Origin: Saccharopolyspora shandongensis | GTDB lineage: Bacteria > Actinomycetota > Actinomycetes > Mycobacteriales > Pseudonocardiaceae | NCBI RefSeq assembly: GCF_900106995.1 | Contig: NZ_FNOK01000039.1 | Span: 1-64,000 of the forward strand | Length of the DNA stretch: 64,000 nt | Direction of reading: 5' to 3' | Shown here: positions 1 through 7,622 of the stretch, piece by piece | Numbering within the stretch: the stretch's first letter is position 1 | Layout of the letters: every line of letters starts with the position of its first letter | Program-made: the position numbers and the translations under genes | The notes under the pieces: model-generated | Told to the model about the DNA's origin: nothing | Seen by the model: the letters and a program-made list of their open reading frames with translations, nothing else | Database searches by the model: none

Positions 1-528
1 GCCGACGCCACCCGCATCCCCACTAGTGAGGGCGTGTTCTGGCTGGCGGCCGTCCGCGATGCCTTCTCCAACCGCATCGTGGGCTGGCGCTGCTCCGACC
101 GGTGTGACACCGACCTGGTCCTCGGCGCGCTGGAATACGCCATCTTCTCCCGCGATGTTCGTGACGGCCAGCTGATCCACCACAGCGACCGCGGCTCGAC
201 CTACACCGCTATCCGCTTCACCAATCGGTGGGCGGACAACGGGATTCTTCCCTCGATGGGCTCCGTCGGCGACTCCTACGACAACGCCCTGATGGAGAAT
301 TTCTTCTCCACGCTGAAGATCGAACTGGTGTATCGGAACTCGTGGCGAACCCGTGACGAAGCGGAGAACGCGATCTTCAACTACATCGACGGCTGGTACA
401 ACACCCAGCGCATCCAGAAAGACCTGGGCCGGCTCTCTCCGGACGAGTACGAGACCGCCTGGCACGCCAGCCAGGAAGCCGAGCCAGCGGCAGCTACGAT
501 CCCAACGTCCCCAACTGGAGTCAGCTAA
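1..528 (+). CDS. IS3-family transposase (OrfB, DDE integrase core), 5' end outside the window
   Basis: C-terminal part of an rve-type DDE transposase that would cut and join IS3 ends. The reading frame is open from base 1, so the true start lies upstream. An ADAT motif near the window edge carries the likely first catalytic Asp, HHSDRGSTY the second Asp and NALMENFFSTLK the catalytic Glu; the tail YNTQRIQKDLGRLSPDEYE is typical of IS3 OrfB C-termini. Nothing suggests inactivation within the visible part, but OrfA cannot be seen. The following bases, to about 558, look like an IS3 right end (a run of C/G ending CCTCA) and butt against the stop codon of the next transposase. Confidence 0.88.
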   Translation, partial: ADATRIPTSEGVFWLAAVRDAFSNRIVGWRCSDRCDTDLVLGALEYAIFSRDVRDGQLIHHSDRGSTYTAIRFTNRWADNGILPSMGSVGDSYDNALMENFFSTLKIELVYRNSWRTRDEAENAIFNYIDGWYNTQRIQKDLGRLSPDEYETAWHASQEAEPAAATIPTSPTGVS

Positions 529-555
529 CCAACCCTCCGAGTTCTCGGGGGAACC

Positions 556-2334
556 TCAGGTGGTGCGGGGGACGGTGATCAGTAGGTTCGGGCCGTCGTG
601 GACGTGGATGTGCTGGTCGTCGATGGTGGCGGTGATGAGTTTGCGGGCGTGGTTGCGGCCGATCTGGATGCGTTGGCGGCCGATCATGACACTGCGGCTG
701 CTGGACGCGATCCGTTCGACCGTGACCGGTCCGGTCGGCGGGGGTGTGGGTGGGGTTCCGCCGGGCTGAGCGCCGCGCAGGTAGGCCACCGCCCTGGTGG
801 TCAACGGGGTGGGCATCGAGCGCAGCAGGGTCCGTTCGGTGGCGTCGAGCACCGTCATGGTGGTGGTCTCGAACCGCAGCACGACCTGTCGGTCGGCCAG
901 CGGGAAGCCGACGCTGACCGCCTTGTTTGCCAGGCCGACGCAGCCGGCCGCGTTCACGGTCCGTTCGACCTCGATGACGGTGCTGGTCGGCTGTTGGGCG
1001 GTGGGAGCCTCGTCGACCTGGCGGGCTTTGCCGTTGTGCACCAGGGCGTGCAGGTCGGAGGCGGCCAGTTTCGAGCCCACGGTCTTGATCAGGACACCGG
1101 CCAGCAGCACCCGCAGGTGGGTGGTGGAGATCCGCAGGGTGACCGGTGTCCCGGCCCGGTCGGGACCGAGCCAGAGCTGTTGGCCCCGCACCGACATGTT
1201 GCCCGAGGCAGGCACGACGGTGTCCATCTCGATGGTGATCGGCGCGGCGGCCGGGGAAGGCCCCATTTCCTTCAAGCGCAACAGGTTCGCCGGCATGGTG
1301 GCGATCGCCGGGGCTGGCTCCGTCTCGACGACTGGGTCAGGCGTCTGGCCGTTGATGACGTCGAGTTCGGCGGGCAGCACCAGCGGCAGGACCGCGGCTT
1401 GTTGTTCTGGTCCGCTGTCGGTGCTGGTGAACCGGTCGATCGGGGAGGCCATGCTCAGGGCTTGATGCGGGCGGTCGATGTTGTAGTCGGTGACCCAGGT
1501 GTCGATCACTGCTTGGGCGTGGATGATCGAGTCGAACGGGTCGTGGTGGTCGAGTAGTTCCCGCCGCAGGCTGCCATGGAATCGTTCGATTTTGCCGGTG
1601 GTGGTGGGTGAGCGGACCTGGGTCAGCCGGTGGGTGATGCCGTTTTCCCGGCAGATCCGGTCGAACAGCACCTCTCCTGCGCGTGGCCCGCCGAACTTGC
1701 CGGTGAACTGTTTTCCGTTGTCGGTCAACACTTCCCCGGGAACGCCGTAGCGTTTCAGGGCGTGAGCGAACGCGGTGGACACCGCGCGGCCGGTGGCCCG
1801 GGCGACCACGTCACAACAGACGATGAACCGGGAGTGGTCGTCGATCCCGGTCACCACCTTGGCTTCGGTGCCATCAGCCAGGAACACGCCGCCGACGATG
1901 TCCATCTGCCACAGCTGCATCGGCGTGGACCGCTCCCAGCGCCGGTAGTCGCCGCGTTTGCGTTTCCGGGTGGTGTGTTCCAGCAGGCCCGCCCGGATCA
2001 GCACCCGGTAGACCGTGGACCGGGAGGGCACCGGGGTGACCTCCCGGCGCTTCAGCTCGTGCACCAGTCGCCTCGGTCCCCAACCGGGATGAGCGCGTCG
2101 CAGCTCGCAGATCAACGCCTCGATCTGCCCGTCGACCTGACGTGGACAGCACCGGGGCCGGTGGGAACGGTCGGCCAGCCCCGCCAGCCCGCCCTCCCGA
2201 TAGCGCTTCACCCAGGTGTGCACCGACTGCCGCGAGACCCGGTAACGGGTCGCGACCTCCGTAACCGGAATGCCCGCCAGAACTTCCATCACGGCGTGAT
2301 ACCGCTGCTCGACCACACTCAGCTCCACCAGCAT
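556..2334 (-). CDS. IS481-type DDE transposase with long C-terminal extension
   Basis: Transposase of about 592 aa. The N-terminal helix-turn-helix (about residues 5-60, MEVLAGIPVTEVATRYRVS region) is followed by a winged-helix linker and an rve core with the catalytic triad visible as WQMDIVGG (D), LTDNGKQF (D) and GKIERFHG (E). The C-terminal 250 residues form the beta-rich domain common in actinobacterial long IS481 transposases. I chose the ATG at 2334, which has an upstream GGAGGG, over the longer TTG-initiated frame to 2400. The stop coincides with the presumed IS3 end, so the 3' flank and one terminal repeat have probably been lost. Confidence 0.85.
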   Translation of the reverse strand: MLVELSVVEQRYHAVMEVLAGIPVTEVATRYRVSRQSVHTWVKRYREGGLAGLADRSHRPRCCPRQVDGQIEALICELRRAHPGWGPRRLVHELKRREVTPVPSRSTVYRVLIRAGLLEHTTRKRKRGDYRRWERSTPMQLWQMDIVGGVFLADGTEAKVVTGIDDHSRFIVCCDVVARATGRAVSTAFAHALKRYGVPGEVLTDNGKQFTGKFGGPRAGEVLFDRICRENGITHRLTQVRSPTTTGKIERFHGSLRRELLDHHDPFDSIIHAQAVIDTWVTDYNIDRPHQALSMASPIDRFTSTDSGPEQQAAVLPLVLPAELDVINGQTPDPVVETEPAPAIATMPANLLRLKEMGPSPAAAPITIEMDTVVPASGNMSVRGQQLWLGPDRAGTPVTLRISTTHLRVLLAGVLIKTVGSKLAASDLHALVHNGKARQVDEAPTAQQPTSTVIEVERTVNAAGCVGLANKAVSVGFPLADRQVVLRFETTTMTVLDATERTLLRSMPTPLTTRAVAYLRGAQPGGTPPTPPPTGPVTVERIASSSRSVMIGRQRIQIGRNHARKLITATIDDQHIHVHDGPNLLITVPRTT

Positions 2335-2432
2335 CAGGCCCAGGCCCTCCACCCCGAACGGCGACGTCCGGGTGATCAAACCTGTGACCAGCGGTGTCAA
2401 GCATCAGGTGGAGCCAGCGTGTCAAGCATCAG
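556..2432. mobile_element. IS481-type insertion sequence, apparently missing its left end
   Basis: The transposase gene is preceded by two copies of TGTCAAGCATCAG (2395-2407 and 2420-2432), 25 bases apart. This is the arrangement of repeated transposase-binding sites seen at the complete IS481-type element near 53.8 kb. No matching inverted copy is found near 529-560, where an IS3-like end takes over. The left boundary is therefore inferred to be truncated by the IS3 insertion. Confidence 0.5.
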
Positions 2433-2488
2433 TCGAACCACGACAACGACTTAACGCGATGTGTTGCCGAATTTTTCTCTACTAGATT

Positions 2489-2595
2489 CAAGGGGCGCCG
2501 CCAAGGCGGCGCCCGCCGGGGACCCGCGCGGGCTTGCGCCTGCGGCCTGGCGGCCGACCGCGCCCGCGCACCCCGGCGACCACCATTGAACGGAC
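2489..2595. repeat. 107-bp structured direct repeat, copy 1
   Basis: Identical to 4158-4264 except for one base (C at 2537, T at 4206). It can fold into two adjacent hairpins: a 10-bp stem with an AA loop (2493-2502/2505-2514, arms GGGCGCCGCC) and a larger imperfect stem (2516-2576) whose arms CCGGGG and GCGCGGGC pair with CCCCGG and GCCCGCGC. It ends in the unpaired sequence CCATTGAACGGAC. It bounds the AT-richer lipoprotein/SLATT cassette on its downstream side. Confidence 0.9.
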
Positions 2596-2710
2596 ACCCT
2601 GAGAGCTTCTTTTGAAAGATCCGATTAGAAATGTGGGCAGAATCTGCTTCGATAAATAACACTAATCTCCGCCTTAGAGACACAGGCGGTGAGTCGCCGC
2701 AAGAAGGCAG

Positions 2711-3070
2711 CTAGAATTTTCCAGACACGCAGGCGGACACAAAAGTTTCCTCGATGAGCTGTGCCCATGCTTCGGTCTTATGCGCATCAGGGCCGCCCCG
2801 GTCGCTAGGAGCATCGTTGTTGAGGGCCAAGTTGGCATTTTTGCAGCTCTCGACCGTGATCTCTTTTCCTTGCCCCCGCAGAAGGCTATTTGTCTCGATG
2901 CCACGCAAAGAAGTTTCGCGAAGATACTCCATTCGTTCATCGTAGCTAGCCGCACAGGATGTAATCGAGCCAATGCACAAAAATGCAGTCGCGGCAACAA
3001 GGATCCTAGGGCTCATTAATTTCTTTCTTTTTCTCGTTAATTCCAGCGTAGGGGCTTCCGCATGCGCCAT
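2711..3070 (-). CDS. Small predicted lipoprotein, cassette gene
   Basis: 119-aa protein of unknown function. A basic n-region (RKRKK, residues 13-17) and a hydrophobic stretch end in a lipobox-like ITSC with Cys39, so the mature protein would be a surface lipoprotein of about 80 residues containing two more cysteines (ESCKN and SACVS). The ATG at 3070 has a good ribosome site (AAGGGGAG, 7 bases) that overlaps the 3' end of the SLATT gene; an internal ATG at 3016 is possible but has a weaker site. Start and upstream stop are 4 bases apart, suggesting translational coupling. Base composition is clearly lower in GC than the surroundings. No family recognised. Confidence 0.6.
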   Translation of the reverse strand: MAHAEAPTLELTRKRKKLMSPRILVAATAFLCIGSITSCAASYDERMEYLRETSLRGIETNSLLRGQGKEITVESCKNANLALNNDAPSDRGGPDAHKTEAWAQLIEETFVSACVSGKF

Positions 3071-3074
3071 GACG

Positions 3075-3938
3075 CTACTCCCCTTCGGAGTGCCGCTTAG
3101 AGGGTTGATCCAAGTTCTGTTCGCGATTTTTCTGCTCGACGCGTAGGCGATGAACCTCTTCGGAAAAGAGAACGAGAGCGCGGCCGTCTTCCTTCTCCTT
3201 TGCGTATTTTCCGATCCCTAGGCTATAGGCGTGCCACTCTTGCTCTATAGCGTTGGCGGTTTGCTGCGCATAGAAGCTTCGATCTTTGTATTTGAAGTAG
3301 GCGGCCACTCCAGATGCTGCACCGACAATGAAATTGATAACAAGAGCTACTGTTCGAAAAGCTTCCAGGGCGAAAGATAGGCTAGTCAACCCGGTGGCGC
3401 CAAGGGATCCAACGATGGTTGTTACCTGCATTATGTGGTTTAGTCTGCGATTCTGAGTTGCCTGCTGGCGAAGCTCATCGACGTAGAACATTACCTCTTC
3501 TTTGTGGGCCGCGCGCCTCTCCGCGTGATCTACCTTCTTTACATCCGGATGGCTAAATCTTTCTTGTCGAAGCAGGGCGCACTCAAGTTCTAGACTTGCT
3601 GGGGGTACGCGCTCATTATTCTTCCATTTGCAGAAACCTGATTCGTTCGGAGTGATCAACACGCCTGGTTTGTAACGAGTCCAAACCCCATACCCGCCGA
3701 GCGTTGCGCCAACAATAATTAATAAGAAGCTTAGGCTAAGACGATCACCGGGAGGGAGTACATACCAGGCCACCGCTGCTGCGCCAAGTGGAACGGGGGC
3801 AATAATCAAGGCCAGCACGCCAATTCGTGCGCGCCTTTTTGCTCGCCTTAGCAGATCCGAAGCTACGGTGATCTTCTGATCTAGCTTCAGCAGAGCCTCT
3901 TCTTTTGGCCTCGTCGGCTCTTCTTTTGGACTCGTCAC
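3075..3938 (-). CDS. SLATT/DUF4231-like membrane protein, candidate conflict-system effector
   Basis: 287 aa with four predicted membrane segments in two pairs (about 39-61, 67-86, 168-190, 195-215). After the second pair comes the segment 221-246 (SFYAQQTANAIEQEWHAY, then GIGKYA), matching the pattern of SLATT/DUF4231 two-TM proteins (an aromatic/basic residue, A-x-A-I-x-x-E, then G-x-G-x-Y). Those families are predicted membrane effectors in nucleotide- or ligand-triggered bacterial conflict systems; no sensor or cyclase is visible beside it. GTG start with a weak ribosome site and a TATAAG box just upstream. Codon use and composition are AT-richer than the host, pointing to transfer. Family assignment is by pattern only. 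Confidence 0.6.
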   Translation of the reverse strand: MTSPKEEPTRPKEEALLKLDQKITVASDLLRRAKRRARIGVLALIIAPVPLGAAAVAWYVLPPGDRLSLSFLLIIVGATLGGYGVWTRYKPGVLITPNESGFCKWKNNERVPPASLELECALLRQERFSHPDVKKVDHAERRAAHKEEVMFYVDELRQQATQNRRLNHIMQVTTIVGSLGATGLTSLSFALEAFRTVALVINFIVGAASGVAAYFKYKDRSFYAQQTANAIEQEWHAYSLGIGKYAKEKEDGRALVLFSEEVHRLRVEQKNREQNLDQPSKRHSEGE

Positions 3939-4157
3939 AAGTTGATCTTATATAACGTAATCGGCATGTTCGTCTGCCTTACGTCGAAATGTCGCCCGAA
4001 TGGAGCAGTGCCGCCAAGCGGGTGATCCGCAGGTCGATCCGCAGATAATTGCGGAAACTGAGCCAAAATTTTGTCGAACTGACAACCTGAACTAAATGAT
4101 TTCAAAGATAACCCGTGGGGCTTTAATCTTTGACATCAGTGGAAGGAGAGGGAAGAC
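3939..4157. other. Upstream region of the SLATT cassette
   Basis: Non-coding stretch between the SLATT start and repeat copy 2. It contains the two dyads described above and a TATAAG sequence close to the GTG start on the minus strand. I see no gene in it. Confidence 0.4.
4071..4085. promoter_or_regulatory. Inverted repeat upstream of the SLATT gene
   Basis: Perfect TTGTC-GAACT-GACAA dyad in the AT-richer leader between repeat copy 2 and the SLATT start, with a second dyad CCGC-N8-GCGG at 4039-4054. Their position suggests an operator or leader structure for the two-gene cassette; no regulator is identified. Confidence 0.25.
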
Positions 4158-4264
4158 CAAGGGGCGCCGCCAAGGCGGCGCCCGCCGGGGACCCGCGCGG
4201 GCTTGTGCCTGCGGCCTGGCGGCCGACCGCGCCCGCGCACCCCGGCGACCACCATTGAACGGAC
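4158..4264. repeat. 107-bp structured direct repeat, copy 2
   Basis: Same orientation as copy 1 at 2489-2595, 106 of 107 bases identical, with the same two-hairpin fold. It bounds the cassette on its promoter side. The flanking bases on both sides of the two copies differ, so the repeat ends are sharp. Confidence 0.9.
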
Positions 4265-4272
4265 GCCAGGGG

Positions 4273-4467
4273 TTAGGCGTCTTTGTTGATCTCAAGCTCT
4301 ACCGATGCACGGCGGAAACGCAGACGGAACGTCACCGAACGCAGCTTCTCCACCTCACGACACGCTTTCAAGATGCGGACTAGCGCCCAGGGCGCTCCCA
4401 CAACCAATACGCCGACCGTAAGAGCAATCGCGAGCAACACGTCGCCGAACAAGGCACACCCCAACAC
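4273..4467 (-). CDS. Small membrane protein, hypothetical
   Basis: 64-aa frame with a GTG start: a hydrophobic segment (about residues 8-31) followed by a basic, amphipathic tail (KACREVEKLRSVTFRLRFRR) and an acidic end. It stops 8 bases before repeat copy 2. No recognised family and no strong ribosome site, so it may be a minor open frame; the one-TM-plus-basic-tail layout is at least plausible for a real small protein of a mobile island. Confidence 0.35.
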   Translation of the reverse strand: MLGCALFGDVLLAIALTVGVLVVGAPWALVRILKACREVEKLRSVTFRLRFRRASVELEINKDA

Positions 4468-5075
4468 CGTTACGCCGGTTCCGCGCTACCGGACGATGCA
4501 GGTTGCCGTATTCGGTTAGTTGCAGACACATCGCGTGGCCAGGCTACTTCCCCTTGCGCGGCCCCGGTTGTTAGCGGTCAACCGGGGAAAGGGCTTCGGC
4601 GCTACCAAGTCGCAACCACGCTGTCCGGGGCCATGCCTCACGCCGATTCAGCCGCCCCGCCTCACTCGGTACGGGCAGCATAGCCAACGCGCACAGGAGC
4701 ACTCTGACCGCCTTGCAAACCTCCAGTACTTAACTGGGGCGCTCGCCGCCCCCAGACCCCCGGCAGGTCTCCAGGAAGAGTGGAGCTGCAACGCTGCGGT
4801 CCGCTTGGTGCGTGCCCTCTTCTCATCGACCTCCACAAGGGCTATCAGGCAGCGTCAAGGGGCCGACTCCGCCAACCTCGCTCAAGCCGAAATGTGCCCC
4901 TTGACGCTGCCTGATCGGGCTCCGCCAGGTCGATGGGAAGAGAGCACAGCCCCTCCCTTGTAGGTGGGGCCACCTACCTCCGACAAGCCCAATCAGACCG
5001 CTTGACCAGCAAAGCCACTGCATAACAGTGGTGCAACAAAAGCCCAGTTTCTATGGCGACACAAAATGCGCACGG
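4468..5075. other. Gene-free, hairpin-dense stretch of the accessory island
   Basis: No convincing gene. It contains several strong dyads: CCAGT-ACTTA-ACTGG near 4723-4737, the 20-bp perfect inverted repeat at 4844-4915, GTAGGTGG-GG-CCACCTAC at 4960-4977 and CCACTG-CATAA-CAGTGG at 5015-5031. The frame at 4520-4963 has a low-complexity, unnatural composition and I do not call it. Confidence 0.5.
4844..4915. repeat. 20-bp perfect inverted repeat with 32-base loop
   Basis: ATCAGGCAGCGTCAAGGGGC at 4844-4863 is exactly reverse-complemented at 4896-4915. The loop is 32 bases. There is no coding gene immediately on either side, so the structure could be a terminator, the ends of a tiny miniature element, or a replication or transfer structure of the island. 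Confidence 0.75.
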
Positions 5076-5957
5076 TCACTGGCCAGCGGAAACGTCGATC
5101 CCGGCGATTTCCAGGAACGCCTCGGCAGCCGGGGACAGCGGCCCCGGGCGGTGCACGAATCCGACGCTGCGCCAGGTTTCCGGCGCGGTGGAGCGCAGCA
5201 CCACGCCTTCGAGTTCCGTTTCGGCGAGGTGGCGGGGGAGGAACGTGGCGCCCGCGCCGTGCGACACCAGGTCCCAGACCGCTTGCCGGTTCGCGCATTC
5301 GACCGCGACCGTCTGCACCGCCGGATCCAGGACGTCGTCGACGATGGTGCGGGTGGTGCTGTCGGTGAACTCCAGGACAAGCGGGATGCCCGCGACCGCC
5401 TCCAGCGGCACCGGGTCGGGCAGCCGGTCGGCCAGCTCGGGCGGCAGCACCAGCACGATCTCCTGCGTGCACAGCTCTTGGGACCGCAGCGACGAGTTCT
5501 GCGGCGGCAGCTTGGTGAGGCCGAGCTCGGCGTTGCCGCGCCGCACCTCGTCCGCGACGCGGGCCGATCCGCCGGGGTCGATGACGTTGAGCAGCACCCC
5601 GGGATAGCGCCGCTGGAACTCGCCCGCCAGCTCCGGCAGCGGGTGCGCGGCCAGCGTCGCCAGGGCCGCGATGTCCAGCTGCCCGCTGCCCATCGCGCGC
5701 ACGTCGTGCACCGCGCTGCGCGCCCGGTCGACGTCCCGCAGGATGCGGCGGGCCGGTTCGACGAACGCCTCACCGTCGGGGCTGAGCACCAGCTGGCGGC
5801 CGGTGCGGTGGAACAGCTGCACCCCGAGCTGCCGCTCCAGGCTCCGGATCGCCTGCGACAACGACGGCTGCGCGATGTAGAGGGCCTGGGCCGCCTTGGT
5901 GACGCTGCCGTGGTCGATGACCGCCACGAAGTACTCGACCAGCCGCAGATCCATCAC
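5076..5957 (-). CDS. LysR-family transcriptional regulator
   Basis: 293 aa, usual LysR length. The N-terminal winged HTH (about residues 1-60, HGSVTKAAQALYIAQPSLSQAIRSLE) is followed by the periplasmic-binding-like effector domain (about 90-285). It is divergent from the crotonase/thioesterase/ligase genes starting at 6173, with about 215 bases between, so it probably regulates them in response to a pathway acid or its CoA ester. Inducer not predictable. The start could be either of the first two Met codons. Confidence 0.92.
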   Translation of the reverse strand: MMDLRLVEYFVAVIDHGSVTKAAQALYIAQPSLSQAIRSLERQLGVQLFHRTGRQLVLSPDGEAFVEPARRILRDVDRARSAVHDVRAMGSGQLDIAALATLAAHPLPELAGEFQRRYPGVLLNVIDPGGSARVADEVRRGNAELGLTKLPPQNSSLRSQELCTQEIVLVLPPELADRLPDPVPLEAVAGIPLVLEFTDSTTRTIVDDVLDPAVQTVAVECANRQAVWDLVSHGAGATFLPRHLAETELEGVVLRSTAPETWRSVGFVHRPGPLSPAAEAFLEIAGIDVSAGQ

Positions 5958-6172
5958 CGCACGATAGGCGGTTCCATGGGCGTTTTGCGTGGCGGTGCGG
6001 GTGGCACCACAGAAGCCTTCTCGGTCCGGGATCCCGGCTGTGCGGCTGCTATTGGTCGTGGCTATGGGTCCGTGCGGCGCTCGATCTGCGTCAGACCGGA
6101 CGGTCGGTCTGGACTGCCGGTGGCGGGCAGGCGAAACTGGAGGCCGCTCTTTGCCTAACCGGAGGAGACAGC

Positions 6173-6937
6173 GTGGGTGACAGCGTCCTGACCGAGATCG
6201 CCGATGGCGTCGCCGTGATCACGATCGACCGGCCCGAGGCCCGCAACGCGGTCGACCGCACCGTGGCCGAGGGGCTGGCCGCCGCGATCGACGAGCTCGA
6301 AGAGCGGTCGGACGCCGTGATCGGCATCCTCACCGGCGCGGGCGGCACCTTCTGCGCGGGCATGGACCTCAAGGCGTTCACCCGCGGTGAGCGGCCGTCG
6401 ATCCCCGGTCGCGGCTTCGGCGGGGTCACCGAACGCCCGCCGTCGAAGCCGCTGATCGCCGCCGTCGAGGGCTGGGCCCTGGCCGGCGGCTGCGAGCTGG
6501 CGCTCAGCTGCGACCTGATCGTCGCCTCCCGCGAGGCGAAGTTCGGCCTGCCCGAGGTCAAGCGCGGCCTGGTAGCGGCCGCGGGCGGCCTGCTGCGGCT
6601 GCCGAAGGCGCTGCCGTACCAGCTGGCCATGCAGGTCGCGCTGACCGGCGACCCGCTGACCGCCGAGGTCGCCCACGCCCACGGCCTGGTCAACGAGCTC
6701 ACCGAGCCCGGCGGCGCGCTGGACGGGGCGAAGGCGCTGGCCGCCCGGGTGGCCGCCAACGGGCCGCTGGCCGTCCGCGCTACCAAGCAGATCGTGGCCG
6801 GGGCGGTCCGCTGGACCGACGCGGAGGCGTTCGCGAACCAGGCCGAGATCAGCGCTCCGGTGTTCAAGTCCGCGGACGCCCAGGAAGGCGCGCTGGCGTT
6901 CGCCGAGAAGCGCGCACCGGTCTGGCGAGGTGAGTGA
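6173..6937 (+). CDS. Enoyl-CoA hydratase/isomerase (crotonase) family protein
   Basis: 254 aa. Crotonase fold with the oxyanion-hole segments AGGTFCAGMDLKAF (about residues 57-70) and ALAGGCELALSCD (about 100-113). One acidic catalytic position lies in FGLPEVKRGL. It would hydrate or isomerise an enoyl-CoA in beta-oxidation. GTG start after GGAGGAGA. It overlaps the thioesterase start by 4 bases (GTGA), so the two are co-translated. Substrate unknown. Confidence 0.93.
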   Translation: MGDSVLTEIADGVAVITIDRPEARNAVDRTVAEGLAAAIDELEERSDAVIGILTGAGGTFCAGMDLKAFTRGERPSIPGRGFGGVTERPPSKPLIAAVEGWALAGGCELALSCDLIVASREAKFGLPEVKRGLVAAAGGLLRLPKALPYQLAMQVALTGDPLTAEVAHAHGLVNELTEPGGALDGAKALAARVAANGPLAVRATKQIVAGAVRWTDAEAFANQAEISAPVFKSADAQEGALAFAEKRAPVWRGE

Positions 6938-7593
6938 GCGCCTTGTCGCACGATCCCGAAACCGACCTGCGGGAGCGCCGCCGCGCGGTGCGCGAACTCG
7001 GCGCCGCGCTGCGCGAGCTGACCGACGCCGCGGTGTCGACGGAGGTGGACACCGAGACGCTGGTCGAGACCGCGGAGCAGATCCGCGCCCTGGTGCCTGC
7101 GCTGGCCGCCGCGCGCCGGGAACGCGGCCAACCGGCCACTGTGGACGACGGTCGGCGGCCCCGCCGGATGTACAGCCCGGCCGCCGGGCCGGGCAATCCG
7201 ATCGCGCCGCCGATGCAGGTGGAGATCGTCGACGGCGTCGCGATCGGCACCTGCGAACTCGGCCTGGCCTACGAGGGGCCGCCCAGCTACGTGCACGGCG
7301 GCATCAGCGCGCTGCTGCTGGACCAGATCCTCGGGCACGCGCACGCCGCGAACGGCAAGCCCGGCATGACCGTGAAGCTGGCGCTCCGCTACCGGCGTCC
7401 GGTGCCGCTGAAGGCGCCGCTGCGCATCGTCGGCCGCGTGATCCGGCTCGACGGGCGGTGGACAAGCTCGATCGCCACGATCAGCACCGCCGACGATCCC
7501 GACACCGTGCTGGTGGAAGCCGAAGGCGCCTTCGTGGTGCCCAACGCCGAGCAGAACAAGCGGCTGTTCGGGGAACTGGAGCGCATCGTGTGA
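6934..7593 (+). CDS. PaaI-type hotdog-fold thioesterase
   Basis: 219 aa. An N-terminal helical segment of about 75 residues precedes a hotdog domain with YVHGGISALLLDQILGHA (about 112-129), the HGG-type active-site region of PaaI/4HBT enzymes, and the strand VKLALRYRRPVP. It would release a free acid from an acyl-CoA, a common safety valve in CoA-dependent catabolic routes. Translationally coupled to the crotonase before it and followed by the acyl-CoA ligase after 29 bases. Confidence 0.88.
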   Translation: MSALSHDPETDLRERRRAVRELGAALRELTDAAVSTEVDTETLVETAEQIRALVPALAAARRERGQPATVDDGRRPRRMYSPAAGPGNPIAPPMQVEIVDGVAIGTCELGLAYEGPPSYVHGGISALLLDQILGHAHAANGKPGMTVKLALRYRRPVPLKAPLRIVGRVIRLDGRWTSSIATISTADDPDTVLVEAEGAFVVPNAEQNKRLFGELERIV

Positions 7594-7622
7594 CCGTCGC
7601 ATGAGGTTCGAGGAGAAGCCGC

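Noticed and set aside
2429-2683. Frames through the 107-bp repeat (also at 4092-4383)
   Set aside because: The same Arg/Ala/Gly-rich string arises at both copies simply because the DNA is repeated; it is not a plausible protein.
3016-3070. Starting the lipoprotein at the internal ATG (3016)
   Set aside because: The upstream ATG has a much better ribosome site and is coupled to the SLATT stop; the internal start remains possible.
4520-4963. 147-residue frame in the hairpin-rich stretch
   Set aside because: Runs through several hairpins, no ribosome site, no recognisable motif.
5028-6158. 376-residue plus-strand frame
   Set aside because: Antisense of the LysR gene; composition dominated by Arg, His and Gln as expected of a GC-rich shadow.
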